From NCBI GenBank assembly GCA_045628125.1, contig JAZQPA010000177.1:1-11696 (forward strand): DNA of 11,696 nt, given 5' to 3'. Positions within the stretch are counted from its first letter, which is position 1; each line of letters starts with the position of its first letter. This stretch comes from Minthousia sp045628125. Lineage in GTDB: Bacteria > Bacteroidota > Bacteroidia > Bacteroidales > Bacteroidaceae. The notes beneath the pieces were generated by a model. It did no database searches. It was given only the letters and a program-made list of their open reading frames with translations, and was not told the origin of the DNA. A program made the position numbers and the translations under genes. Of the stretch, positions 1 through 5,962 are shown in pieces.

Positions 1-1153
1 GGTGCTGGCCAGTCTTCCGCTGATGGGATTGGCCCAATCATCACCTGCAATGGCGGCTGAAAAGACAGTTGCCGCAGCCAAGACCGCCCGTAATCTGATT
101 CTGATTTCGGCTGATGGAATGGGCAGTTGCCAATGGCAGGCCCCAGGAATACGCCGCAAATCGCCATTGGCGGTGATGGGAATGAAGCATTGCTGCATGG
201 TGGATACTCTGCCACTGGATAAGATTAATGGAGATGCTCCTTCGCACTGTACGGCGATAGCTTCAGGAACAGCCACCAAATCGGGTTTCGTGGGATTGGA
301 TCCTGACGGTAATCCGGTGAAAACCATCATGGAATATGCCCGTGATTGGGGAATGGCACGAGGAATAGTATCGGCCAATTCGCTGGTGGAGGGCAGTATC
401 GTGCCTTTTGTGGCCCATGCACGCAACCGAATGATGGTGGAGCCTATAACTGCGGCTTATGTGGATAATGAGTTTGATGTGGTGTTGGGTGCAGGAAAGA
501 ATTACTTTACGCATCAGGTGACAGCCGATACACCGAAGACTGCGATAGCTTGCGAGGACGAAGCTCCTGCCAATCTGTCGCCCCGAAAGGATGGCCGTAA
601 TCTGGTGGATGAACTGAAAAAGAAGGGTATTGCGGTGGAGGAAGGATTGGATAATATCCTGTCGTGCAATGCGAAACGCCTGTTTGGTTTCAGTGCAGCC
701 TTAACTCTTCCGAATCTGATGCAGGGACGCACGGAGGATGTTTTCGTGAAACTTACGGATAAGGCGCTGCAGGTGCTGAGTGCACATTCCAAGGGTTTTA
801 TGCTGATGATTGGCGATATGTATGTGGACCGCGCCAGCCATGACGGTAATCTGGATCTGCTGTGCAAGGAGGCCCTGAATCTGGATGAGGTGGTGCGTCT
901 GGCGCTGGATTTTGCGGCCAAGGATGGCAATACGCTGGTGGTGGTGACGGGTACTCCGGAAGCCAGCGGCATGACGCTGACGCATGGAAATCCTTCGGAA
1001 GGAACCGTGGAAGCCAAATGGAATGAGCCGGGAATGATTCACACAGGCATCATGGTGCCTTGTTTTGCTCAAGGTCCGGGTGCGGAACTTTTCCAGGGCT
1101 CGTATCGGAATTATGAGCTTTTCCCTATCCTGATGAAGGCAATGGGTAAGTAA
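1..1153 (+). CDS. Alkaline phosphatase-fold exported protein, probably catalytically defective (5' partial)
   Basis: The reading frame is open from the window edge (first full codon at position 2) to TAA at 1151-1153. The GTG at 2 lies inside what looks like a signal-peptide hydrophobic core (LASLPLMGLAQ), so the true start is upstream. Numbering from that GTG, the fold is recognisable: DGMG at 38-41, a 'GLDPDGNPVKTI' stretch at 98-109, VAHARNR at 137-143, VDRASH at 275-280, and IHTGIMVP with AQGPGAELF towards the C-terminus. Compared with E. coli PhoA (recalled residues), Asp51 (D38), Arg166 (R143) and the Zn1 ligands Asp327, His331 and His412 (D276, H280, H347) are kept. The nucleophile Ser102 aligns with Ala79, and the Zn2 ligands Asp369-His370 with Thr318-Pro319. 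The family hydrolyses phosphomonoesters in the periplasm, but this member probably does not by that mechanism. Family is confident; lack of activity is inferred. Confidence 0.85.
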   Translation, partial: VLASLPLMGLAQSSPAMAAEKTVAAAKTARNLILISADGMGSCQWQAPGIRRKSPLAVMGMKHCCMVDTLPLDKINGDAPSHCTAIASGTATKSGFVGLDPDGNPVKTIMEYARDWGMARGIVSANSLVEGSIVPFVAHARNRMMVEPITAAYVDNEFDVVLGAGKNYFTHQVTADTPKTAIACEDEAPANLSPRKDGRNLVDELKKKGIAVEEGLDNILSCNAKRLFGFSAALTLPNLMQGRTEDVFVKLTDKALQVLSAHSKGFMLMIGDMYVDRASHDGNLDLLCKEALNLDEVVRLALDFAAKDGNTLVVVTGTPEASGMTLTHGNPSEGTVEAKWNEPGMIHTGIMVPCFAQGPGAELFQGSYRNYELFPILMKAMGK

Positions 1154-1157
1154 AAAG

Positions 1158-1253
1158 GTGACATGGGGACAGGTCCCTGACACGCTATTCCGATTATAAC
1201 CAACAGATTATAAGGATATTTGAAAATCGTGTCACGGACCTGTCCCCGTGTCA
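1158..1253. repeat. REP/BIME-like inverted-repeat element, copy 1
   Basis: The left arm (1158-1184) and right arm (1228-1253) are near-perfect reverse complements, differing at two internal positions, around a 43-nt AT-rich centre. Each arm has the small palindrome GGGACAGGTCCC at its core. The element fills the gap between the convergent phosphatase gene (stop 4 bp away) and the minus-strand lipoprotein gene (stop 2 bp away), so the transcript would form a long hairpin at both 3' ends. Arms with a GGGGACAGGTCC core resemble repetitive extragenic palindromes linked to REP-associated Y1 transposases; that link is recalled, not shown here. No transposase is in the window. Confidence 0.8.
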
Positions 1254-1255
1254 TT

Positions 1256-1849
1256 TTAATTCAGGTCTCCCTTATAGGTAATGTTGTTTCCTTCTTTCTG
1301 GAAAGTACCCGTGTAGGTGAAAGACAGTGTTTCGGTCAAATCATCAAACTCTTTTATAAAATCTTCGAGTGAAGTAATATTAGCTTCCATAACATTTATA
1401 CCAATTTCATGAAGGAGATGACCGTCACCACACTTCTCAAACCATCCTGATTGAATCATAGGATAAAGAGTGAAGAAAATTTGTAAATCATCTTTGCTTG
1501 CCAGATAGGCATCGAAGTTCTCACTCTTCTTAACCTTTACATCAAATGTAGAACTGGCAGGCAGGGTGCTGGCAACATCGAGAATCTCTAATTCGCTTTT
1601 CTCTGGCTCTAATTTGATAACTTTGGTCTCTCCTTTCATATCGGTAAAGGTACAGGTCACATCTGCCAGATTCAGGAAATCATTACTGTACTGGATTTTA
1701 AATCCAAGCTTGACCTGATCTAAACTGTGATCCTTTTTATCTTCGGGTTTCTCGAACGGATCGTTACCGTTGTTGTCAGATTTGCCACAAGAAGTAAACG
1801 CCATGCCCAACATGAGCAGCACACTCAGAATAGATAATAATTTTCTCAT
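1256..1849 (-). CDS. Small putative lipoprotein, unknown function
   Basis: This is a 197-residue protein that I do not recognise as a named family. It begins MRKLLSILSVLLML and has a lipobox ending in F-T-S-Cys21, so export and lipid anchoring are well supported. A polar Asp/Asn/Lys linker follows (about 22-42), then a roughly 150-residue domain with alternating hydrophobic and polar residues that suggest beta structure (for example the segments around VKLGFKIQY and TLSFTYTGTF). Two further cysteines occur, in DVTCTF and EKCGDG. The ATG at 1849-1847 is the only start that preserves the signal peptide. The gene sits between two copies of the same repeat element: its stop is 2 bp from copy 1, and copy 2 begins 21 bp upstream of its start. 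I see no TAnnTTTG box in the 127-bp gap to the next minus-strand gene, so it may be read through from there or use an unrecognised promoter. Confidence 0.75.
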   Translation of the reverse strand: MRKLLSILSVLLMLGMAFTSCGKSDNNGNDPFEKPEDKKDHSLDQVKLGFKIQYSNDFLNLADVTCTFTDMKGETKVIKLEPEKSELEILDVASTLPASSTFDVKVKKSENFDAYLASKDDLQIFFTLYPMIQSGWFEKCGDGHLLHEIGINVMEANITSLEDFIKEFDDLTETLSFTYTGTFQKEGNNITYKGDLN

Positions 1850-1870
1850 TTACGTAGTTTTTAGTTTAGC

Positions 1871-1970
1871 GTGACATGGGGACAGGTCCCTGACACGCTT
1901 TTGTTATTATATAATAATCAATAGATTGAAGTTTAGTGCAAATCGTGTCACGGACCTGTCCCCGTGTCAC
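1871..1970. repeat. REP/BIME-like inverted-repeat element, copy 2
   Basis: The left arm (1871-1897) and right arm (1944-1970) are inverted repeats around a 46-nt AT-rich centre. Copy 2 has the same orientation as copy 1. The left arms match over 29 nt (1158-1186 and 1871-1899) and the right arms over 30 nt (1224-1253 and 1940-1969), while the centres are unrelated. The two mismatches between left and right arm are the same in both copies, so this is an asymmetric element that has been copied. It lies between the DUF4923-type gene (stop 6 bp away) and the start of the small lipoprotein gene, so it would form part of that gene's leader if the two are cotranscribed. Confidence 0.8.
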
Positions 1971-1976
1971 TTGTCA

Positions 1977-2627
1977 TTATCTTACAAACTCGAAGCCCAG
2001 CTTCATGCCGGTGTAATTCTGCGCAATGGCCGAGATAGTACCCAACTGGCTGGATACTGCTCCGGAATTCTGGATGAAAGTGAGCAGTTTGGTGACATCG
2101 AAAGTCAGACCCAATCCGTTCTGAACAATGGTGACATAAGCGCTTACATTGGTACCCGATTGGGTGGTGATGGTAATGGTCTTATTGTCAGCGTGGAATT
2201 CATAAGTGCCTTTGTATGTCTTGCTGCCGATGGTGTACTGCATGGTTTTGTCCTTATTGAACACAAACTGGCATGACCCTGGCTTGATGCCTACTTTCTG
2301 ATAATAGCTAACCAACTGCTTCTCAACCTTTTCGGCCATGACTGCACCTCCGGCTTTGGTGAGCAGATTATCGGATTCAAACTGTACGCAAGGCTTGGAG
2401 TAGGTCCATGTGCCTACCAGTGCGTTCTGGTTGGTTCCTATGCCGTTCAGAACGGATGAGATGATATTTCCCAGAACCGAGCTTCCCTTAGTGGTTCCGG
2501 CACCAGCCTGAGTGGTGGGTTGTGTGGATGTTGCTGTACCCGACTGACCCATGGTTCCCATTGTACCACAACCGGTTAGCATGCTGCAAAGGAGCAAGCT
2601 GATGAGCGAGATTTTAACTTTCTTCAT
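1977..2627 (-). CDS. DUF4923-type lipoprotein
   Basis: This is a 216-residue protein starting MKKVKISLISLLLCSMLTGC, with lipobox L-T-G-Cys20, so a lipid-anchored envelope protein is expected. After the cysteine there is a low-complexity Gly/Thr/Ser/Gln linker (about 21-50), a short amphipathic segment (SVLGNIISSVLNGIG), and then a lipocalin-like C-terminal domain. That domain opens with LVGTWTYSKPCVQFES and contains KVGIKPGSCQFVF and KGTYEFHADNKTITI. The pattern of a 'GTW' opening, a Lys-rich helix and antiparallel strands fits the Bacteroidetes DUF4923 family as I remember it. Its role is unknown; ligand binding or envelope maintenance is only a guess. A TATATTTG box lies 26 bp upstream of the ATG on the minus strand. 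The nearest downstream neighbour on the same strand is the small lipoprotein, separated by repeat copy 2. Confidence 0.82.
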   Translation of the reverse strand: MKKVKISLISLLLCSMLTGCGTMGTMGQSGTATSTQPTTQAGAGTTKGSSVLGNIISSVLNGIGTNQNALVGTWTYSKPCVQFESDNLLTKAGGAVMAEKVEKQLVSYYQKVGIKPGSCQFVFNKDKTMQYTIGSKTYKGTYEFHADNKTITITTQSGTNVSAYVTIVQNGLGLTFDVTKLLTFIQNSGAVSSQLGTISAIAQNYTGMKLGFEFVR

Positions 2628-2652
2628 AGTGGTTTGAATTGTTTGTCATCGG

Positions 2653-2660
2653 CAAATATA
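2653..2660 (-). promoter_or_regulatory. Bacteroidetes -7 box for the DUF4923-type gene
   Basis: The minus strand reads TATATTTG, an exact match to TAnnTTTG, ending 26 bp before the ATG at 2627. I do not see a convincing TTG -33 element at the expected distance; an inverted repeat occupies that place instead. Confidence 0.6.
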
Positions 2661-2662
2661 CG

Positions 2663-2700
2663 AATTTTCGGTTTATGGGCTTGATTTATGCCCGAAAATT
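2663..2700. repeat. Inverted repeat in the divergent promoter region
   Basis: AATTTTCGG (2663-2671) and CCGAAAATT (2692-2700) form a perfect 9-bp inverted repeat with a 20-nt spacer. It lies where the -33 region of the minus-strand promoter should be, and 34 bp upstream of the plus-strand -7 box, so it could be an operator serving either gene. No T-run follows it. The rest of 2628-2817 holds the two promoters and the GH3 leader; I see no gene in it. Confidence 0.4.
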
Positions 2701-2734
2701 GTTGTTAAATCCGCTATTATATCCAAAATATCAT

Positions 2735-2742
2735 TAAATTTG
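2735..2742 (+). promoter_or_regulatory. Bacteroidetes -7 box for the GH3 gene
   Basis: TAAATTTG matches TAnnTTTG exactly and lies 75 bp upstream of the chosen ATG at 2818. No TTG lies at normal -33 spacing. Transcription should begin within a few bases of 2746-2750. That rules out the longer in-frame GH3 start, which would fall inside this box. Confidence 0.6.
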
Positions 2743-2747
2743 CAAAG

Positions 2748-2770
2748 GATAAGGATGATGATGCCTTATC
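2748..2770 (+). promoter_or_regulatory. Stem-loop at the expected 5' end of the GH3 mRNA
   Basis: GATAAGG (2748-2754) pairs perfectly with CCTTATC (2764-2770) across the 9-nt loop ATGATGATG. Given the -7 box at 2735-2742, this hairpin would be at or within a few bases of the transcript's 5' end. It could protect the mRNA from 5'-end decay. That role is inferred from position only. Confidence 0.4.
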
Positions 2771-2817
2771 GGGGGGTAATTTTTTGGGCAACCGTAATAT
2801 TAATGTATCTATTAATC

Positions 2818-4791
2818 ATGAAAAACGTAGAATTAATTGTTTGCGCATCGGCAGTTATGGCGTTAAGCAGCTGTGGTGGCGAAAAATTCGAGCAGCCGGA
2901 GATTGGCGCTCGTAAGGTGGATGTCCTGACGGTGGACGGATACCAGTTCAAGGATTTGAACAAGAACGGTAAACTGGATGTGTATGAGGACTGGCGTCAG
3001 CCTCAGGATGCACGTATTGCTGATCTGGTTTCACAGATGACTCTGGAGGAGAAGGCAGGTCTGATGTTCCATCCAAACATCGCCGTAAAGGAAGACGGTA
3101 AGATCAAGTACGATCTGACCGATGAGGAGAAGGAAGCACTGGCTAAGCAGGAGGAAGGCAACTATGCCGGTCCTATCGGTCCTGGCGGTCAGAACAGAAA
3201 TAACGGTATGGCTATGGGACAGATGCGCCGCGAGGCTACTGCCAAGAGCTTTATCGAGGAGAAGGGTTTCAGAAACATATTAAATAATGGTGTGGCTGCT
3301 CCAAAGCTGTTTGCTGAATGGTCAAACGGCATGCAGGAGATTGCAGAGGCTTCACGTCTGGGTATTCCAATCATGTTCTCATCCGATCCTCGCCACAGTG
3401 CTAAGTTGGGTGGCCATGTATCCGGAACCCAGTATTTCTCACACATGACCAACGGTGAGGGTCAGGTAGGTATTACCGCCAGCCGCGATAAGGAGCTGAT
3501 CAAGAAATTCGGTGAGGTAATGGCTGAGGAGTACCGCGCAGTAGGTCTGCACATGTTCCTGGGTCCACAGATTGACGTGATGACAGAGCCAAGATGGAGC
3601 CGTAACATGGGTTGCTTCTCTGAGGATGCCAATCTGACTGCCGAGATGTCGGATGCGCTGATTGAGGGCGCACAGGGCGATCATGTAGGTCCTAACAAGA
3701 TTCTGGTGCACCTGAAGCACTGGCCAGGTTCCGGTCCTCATTTGGACGGTCAGGGCCGTTGGCTGGTATATCCATCAGATAATCAGGAATATCACTATAC
3801 TCCATGGCGTTCCGGTATCAAGAAGGGCGCTTTGGCTGCAATGGGTTATTACAGCGGTACATACTCTGATTCACTGAATGTGAACTATTCTTATCATCTG
3901 TCAACAGAGGTGCTGAAGCAGGAGATGGGCTTCCAGGGTGCTATCTGTACCGACTGGGGTGTAGCTGGAAACGGTCCTTTGAAGCCAAGTATCCAGGGCA
4001 CTACCACTCTGAAGGACAATTACGCTATGATTTTCAATGCTGGTGTTGACCAGATTGGTTCTGAGACTCATCCTGAGTATGTTGTGGAACTGGTTAACGA
4101 GGGCCGTCTGCCTATCGAGCGCGTGAACGACGCTGTAAGCCGTATCCTGAAGTGGCACTTCTCTCTGGGTCTGTTCGAGAATCCATATGTGGATCCTGAG
4201 AAGGCTGAGCAGATTCTGCAGAGCGAGAAGAACGAGGCTATCGGTATGCAGTGCCAGTTGGCTGCTAACATTCTGCTGACCAATGACGGAACTCTGCCTT
4301 TGAAGGAGGGAACCAAGGTTTATGTAGAGGGTATTGCTCCTGAGGTGGCTGCTAATTATGCTACTGTAGTAGAGACACCGGAGGCTGCTGATGTGATTAT
4401 CTACCGTACCACTACCGCACTGGACCGCAGAGGTTTCAGACCTGCTCCTGGTACTCCTCCTGCTGAGGTGAACATTGATTTCCCTGCAGAGAAGATGGAG
4501 GTGATGAAGAAGCTGGCTTCATACGGCAAGCCATTGGTAGCCAACCTGAATCCAACCGGTTCTTCGAATGTGATTACCGATGAGCTGAAGAACATGCCAA
4601 ATGCTATTCTGCTGTCGTTCGATCCTACTGACGACGTGGTTTGCAAGGTTCTGTTCGGCAAGCACAATCCTAACGGTAAGTTGCCTTACGAAATTCCATC
4701 ATCCATGGATGCAGTGCGTAAGCAGTTGGAGGATAAGCCATTCGACTCTGAGAAACCTCAGTTTGAATTTGGTTTCGGATTATCTTACTAA
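2818..4791 (+). CDS. Glycoside hydrolase family 3 lipoprotein (beta-glucosidase-like)
   Basis: The protein has 657 residues from ATG 2818, chosen because it gives a signal peptide with lipobox L-S-S-Cys19; the frame upstream runs into the promoter. An EF-hand-like loop, D46-L-N-K-N-G-K-L-D-V-Y-E57, follows the anchor. The GH3 barrel starts near 'IADLVSQMTLEEKAG'. Subsite residues known in GH3 can be placed: D190 (SSDPRHS), R259/R262 (EPRWSR), K300-H301 (KHWPGSG), Y344/Y345 and the nucleophile D379 (ICTDWG). The second alpha/beta domain starts near LLTNDGTLPL, and the chain stops at FGFGLSY, with no C-terminal fibronectin-like domain, as in the shorter two-domain exo-glucosidases. The Glu acid/base usually found in the second domain is not evident: the expected strand reads VIIYRTTT (526-533). 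It probably removes terminal beta-linked sugars outside the cytoplasm; the substrate cannot be read from sequence. Confidence 0.9.
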   Translation: MKNVELIVCASAVMALSSCGGEKFEQPEIGARKVDVLTVDGYQFKDLNKNGKLDVYEDWRQPQDARIADLVSQMTLEEKAGLMFHPNIAVKEDGKIKYDLTDEEKEALAKQEEGNYAGPIGPGGQNRNNGMAMGQMRREATAKSFIEEKGFRNILNNGVAAPKLFAEWSNGMQEIAEASRLGIPIMFSSDPRHSAKLGGHVSGTQYFSHMTNGEGQVGITASRDKELIKKFGEVMAEEYRAVGLHMFLGPQIDVMTEPRWSRNMGCFSEDANLTAEMSDALIEGAQGDHVGPNKILVHLKHWPGSGPHLDGQGRWLVYPSDNQEYHYTPWRSGIKKGALAAMGYYSGTYSDSLNVNYSYHLSTEVLKQEMGFQGAICTDWGVAGNGPLKPSIQGTTTLKDNYAMIFNAGVDQIGSETHPEYVVELVNEGRLPIERVNDAVSRILKWHFSLGLFENPYVDPEKAEQILQSEKNEAIGMQCQLAANILLTNDGTLPLKEGTKVYVEGIAPEVAANYATVVETPEAADVIIYRTTTALDRRGFRPAPGTPPAEVNIDFPAEKMEVMKKLASYGKPLVANLNPTGSSNVITDELKNMPNAILLSFDPTDDVVCKVLFGKHNPNGKLPYEIPSSMDAVRKQLEDKPFDSEKPQFEFGFGLSY

Positions 4792-4802
4792 ATATATATT
4801 CA

Positions 4803-4836
4803 ACCGGCATTCCAAATGGGATGCCGGTATTTTTTG
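4803..4836 (+). terminator. Intrinsic terminator after the GH3 gene
   Basis: ACCGGCATTCC (4803-4813) pairs with 4818-4828 across an AAAT loop: an 11-bp stem with one G-T wobble, followed by ATTTTTTG. It begins 11 bp after the GH3 stop and closes that transcription unit. Confidence 0.88.
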
Positions 4837-4878
4837 TCTAAAAATTGATATTTATCAAGATTTTAAGGTTAAAAATGC

Positions 4879-4907
4879 TTTGATAACCCAAAAAAGTACT
4901 ATATTTG
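4879..4907 (+). promoter_or_regulatory. Bacteroidetes promoter for the HIT gene
   Basis: TATATTTG (4900-4907) matches the -7 consensus, with TTTG at 4879-4882 as a possible -33 box. The 17-bp spacer is slightly short. The ATG at 4950 is 42 bp downstream; the in-frame extension upstream of it starts inside the -7 box and cannot be translated from this promoter. Confidence 0.65.
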
Positions 4908-4949
4908 CAGAATAGAACACTAAAGCGACTATTTAATTTTAAGAATATT

Positions 4950-5765
4950 ATGGCAACACACAATCTGGATTATTACATTTCAGCATTTTCTAATCTGAAC
5001 ACTACCAAAGTCAAAGGTTTCCTTTCACCAAACAAGGCGGTGATGCTGCTGGCAGTCATCGAACTGATTGATGAGGAAAAAATCACCTCAAAGAATATTG
5101 AACTTACATCTGCCCTGAAGGACAGATTTAACCAGATATGGGGCAGATTCCTGGTGAAATTTGAAGTTTTCTCATCAGATATTGAAGGCACTTTCTACGG
5201 TTTGCAGCATGAGCCTTTCTGGAAGGTGGCTGAGAATCATGAGAATTTTGCACAGGCTGAGATTGACGATGATCTGTTCAATCTGCTCAGCACCAAGGAC
5301 AGTGTAAAGCATGCACTGAAGGGTTTGCTGATGAGTACTTATTTGTATCCGCTGCTGTATGATCCTCAGGAAATCATGATGCAGAGCGGTTCACAGGATT
5401 GTCCTTTCTGCCACATGGATGAAAACATTAAGGTGATTCTGGAGCTGGAGGCTGCTACCGCTATCTATGATGCCAATCCGGTATCGCCAGGTCATGCGCT
5501 GATTGTTCCAAAGCGTCATGTGGCTTCCTATTTCGACCTTACTGATCTGGAGCTGGCAGCTATGCACCGTCTGCTGAAGTACGTGAAGGTGGAGCTGGAT
5601 GCCAAGTATCATCCGGATGGTTACAATATCGGTGTGAACGTGAATGAGGAGGCAGGTCAGAGTGTGTTCCACTGCCACATGCACGTTATCCCTCGTTACA
5701 AGGGCGATATGGCCAATCCAAAGGGTGGTGTTCGTGGTGTTATTCCAGAAAAGCAGAAATACTAA
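4950..5765 (+). CDS. HIT-family protein with an N-terminal restriction-endonuclease-like domain
   Basis: The protein has 271 residues and no signal peptide, so it should be cytoplasmic. The C-terminal half (about 150-271) is a clear HIT domain: a CPFC zinc pair at 151-154, ANPVSPGHALIVPKRH at 175-190, and the triad H241-C-H243-M-H245, where H243 would be the nucleotidyl-accepting histidine. It ends in the PKGGVRGVIPEK tail common in bacterial HIT proteins. HIT enzymes hydrolyse or transfer nucleotide phosphates (AMP-lysine, Ap4A and similar). Residues 1-140 are additional: the pattern SPNKAVMLLAVIELIDEEKI, then an 'ELTSALKDRFNQIW' helix and EPFWKV, resembles the N-terminal module of putative HNH or type IV restriction proteins that contact DNA. 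That assignment is from memory and moderate. No HNH or PD-(D/E)XK motif is visible. The gene stands alone between its own promoter and terminator. The substrate is unknown. Confidence 0.88.
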   Translation: MATHNLDYYISAFSNLNTTKVKGFLSPNKAVMLLAVIELIDEEKITSKNIELTSALKDRFNQIWGRFLVKFEVFSSDIEGTFYGLQHEPFWKVAENHENFAQAEIDDDLFNLLSTKDSVKHALKGLLMSTYLYPLLYDPQEIMMQSGSQDCPFCHMDENIKVILELEAATAIYDANPVSPGHALIVPKRHVASYFDLTDLELAAMHRLLKYVKVELDAKYHPDGYNIGVNVNEEAGQSVFHCHMHVIPRYKGDMANPKGGVRGVIPEKQKY

Positions 5766-5784
5766 ATACCTTATATTCAGTAAA

Positions 5785-5811
5785 GGGCAGGACCGCAATC
5801 CTGCCTTTTTT
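5785..5811 (+). terminator. Intrinsic terminator after the HIT gene
   Basis: GGCAGGA (5786-5792) pairs with TCCTGCC (5799-5805) across a 6-nt loop, and the stem can be extended by a G-T pair. TTTTTT follows. It begins 19 bp after the stop codon. Confidence 0.88.
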
Positions 5812-5828
5812 GTGGTTTTTCCGGACGA

Positions 5829-5861
5829 AAATGTCCCATTTGTAGGATAAAATAGACATTT
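5829..5861. repeat. Dyad upstream of the susC promoter, possible operator
   Basis: AAATGTC (5829-5835) and GACATTT (5855-5861) form a perfect 7-bp dyad with a 19-nt centre, about 48 bp upstream of the susC -7 box. It sits after the HIT terminator and outside any gene. The spacing would suit a dimeric activator on one face of the helix, but no regulator gene is in the window to match it. Confidence 0.35.
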
Positions 5862-5908
5862 CATCAGTTTTTTGCTATAATAATATAAGGTTTATGGAAA
5901 AATTGATG

Positions 5909-5916
5909 TAAATTTG
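5909..5916 (+). promoter_or_regulatory. Bacteroidetes -7 box for the susC-susD operon
   Basis: TAAATTTG matches TAnnTTTG, 46 bp before the susC ATG. I see no clear TTG at -33, which would fit a promoter needing an activator. The leader between box and start is very AT-rich, without a Shine-Dalgarno sequence. Confidence 0.55.
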
Positions 5917-5962
5917 TTTCCGAATTTTTAAATTTTTGTATGTTTCATTAAATACAATTGTA

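Noticed and set aside
2..4. GTG at position 2 as the phosphatase start
   Set aside because: It falls inside the hydrophobic core of a signal peptide and has no room for a basic N-region; the gene most likely starts before the window.
1158..1970. CRISPR array or insertion sequence made of the repeated arms
   Set aside because: Only two inverted pairs exist with irregular spacing, and the DNA between them is one lipoprotein gene with no transposase or spacer-like units.
1926..2276. Plus-strand open frame of 116 codons
   Set aside because: It runs antisense to the DUF4923-type gene and starts inside repeat copy 2; it has no family features or promoter.
2740..2817. Longer N-terminus for the GH3 protein
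   Set aside because: The extension begins inside the -7 box and would bury the lipoprotein signal; the ATG at 2818 gives a clean lipobox.
4905..4949. Longer N-terminus for the HIT protein
   Set aside because: The extension starts with a non-ATG codon inside the -7 box, so it would not be on the transcript.
5874..5881. TATAAT-like sequence (GCTATAAT) before susC
   Set aside because: It looks like an E. coli -10 box by chance in AT-rich DNA; the other genes here use TAnnTTTG, which is also present closer to susC.
5936..5962. Longer N-terminus for the susC product
   Set aside because: It would begin at TTG and place nine extra residues before an already good signal peptide starting at the ATG at 5963.
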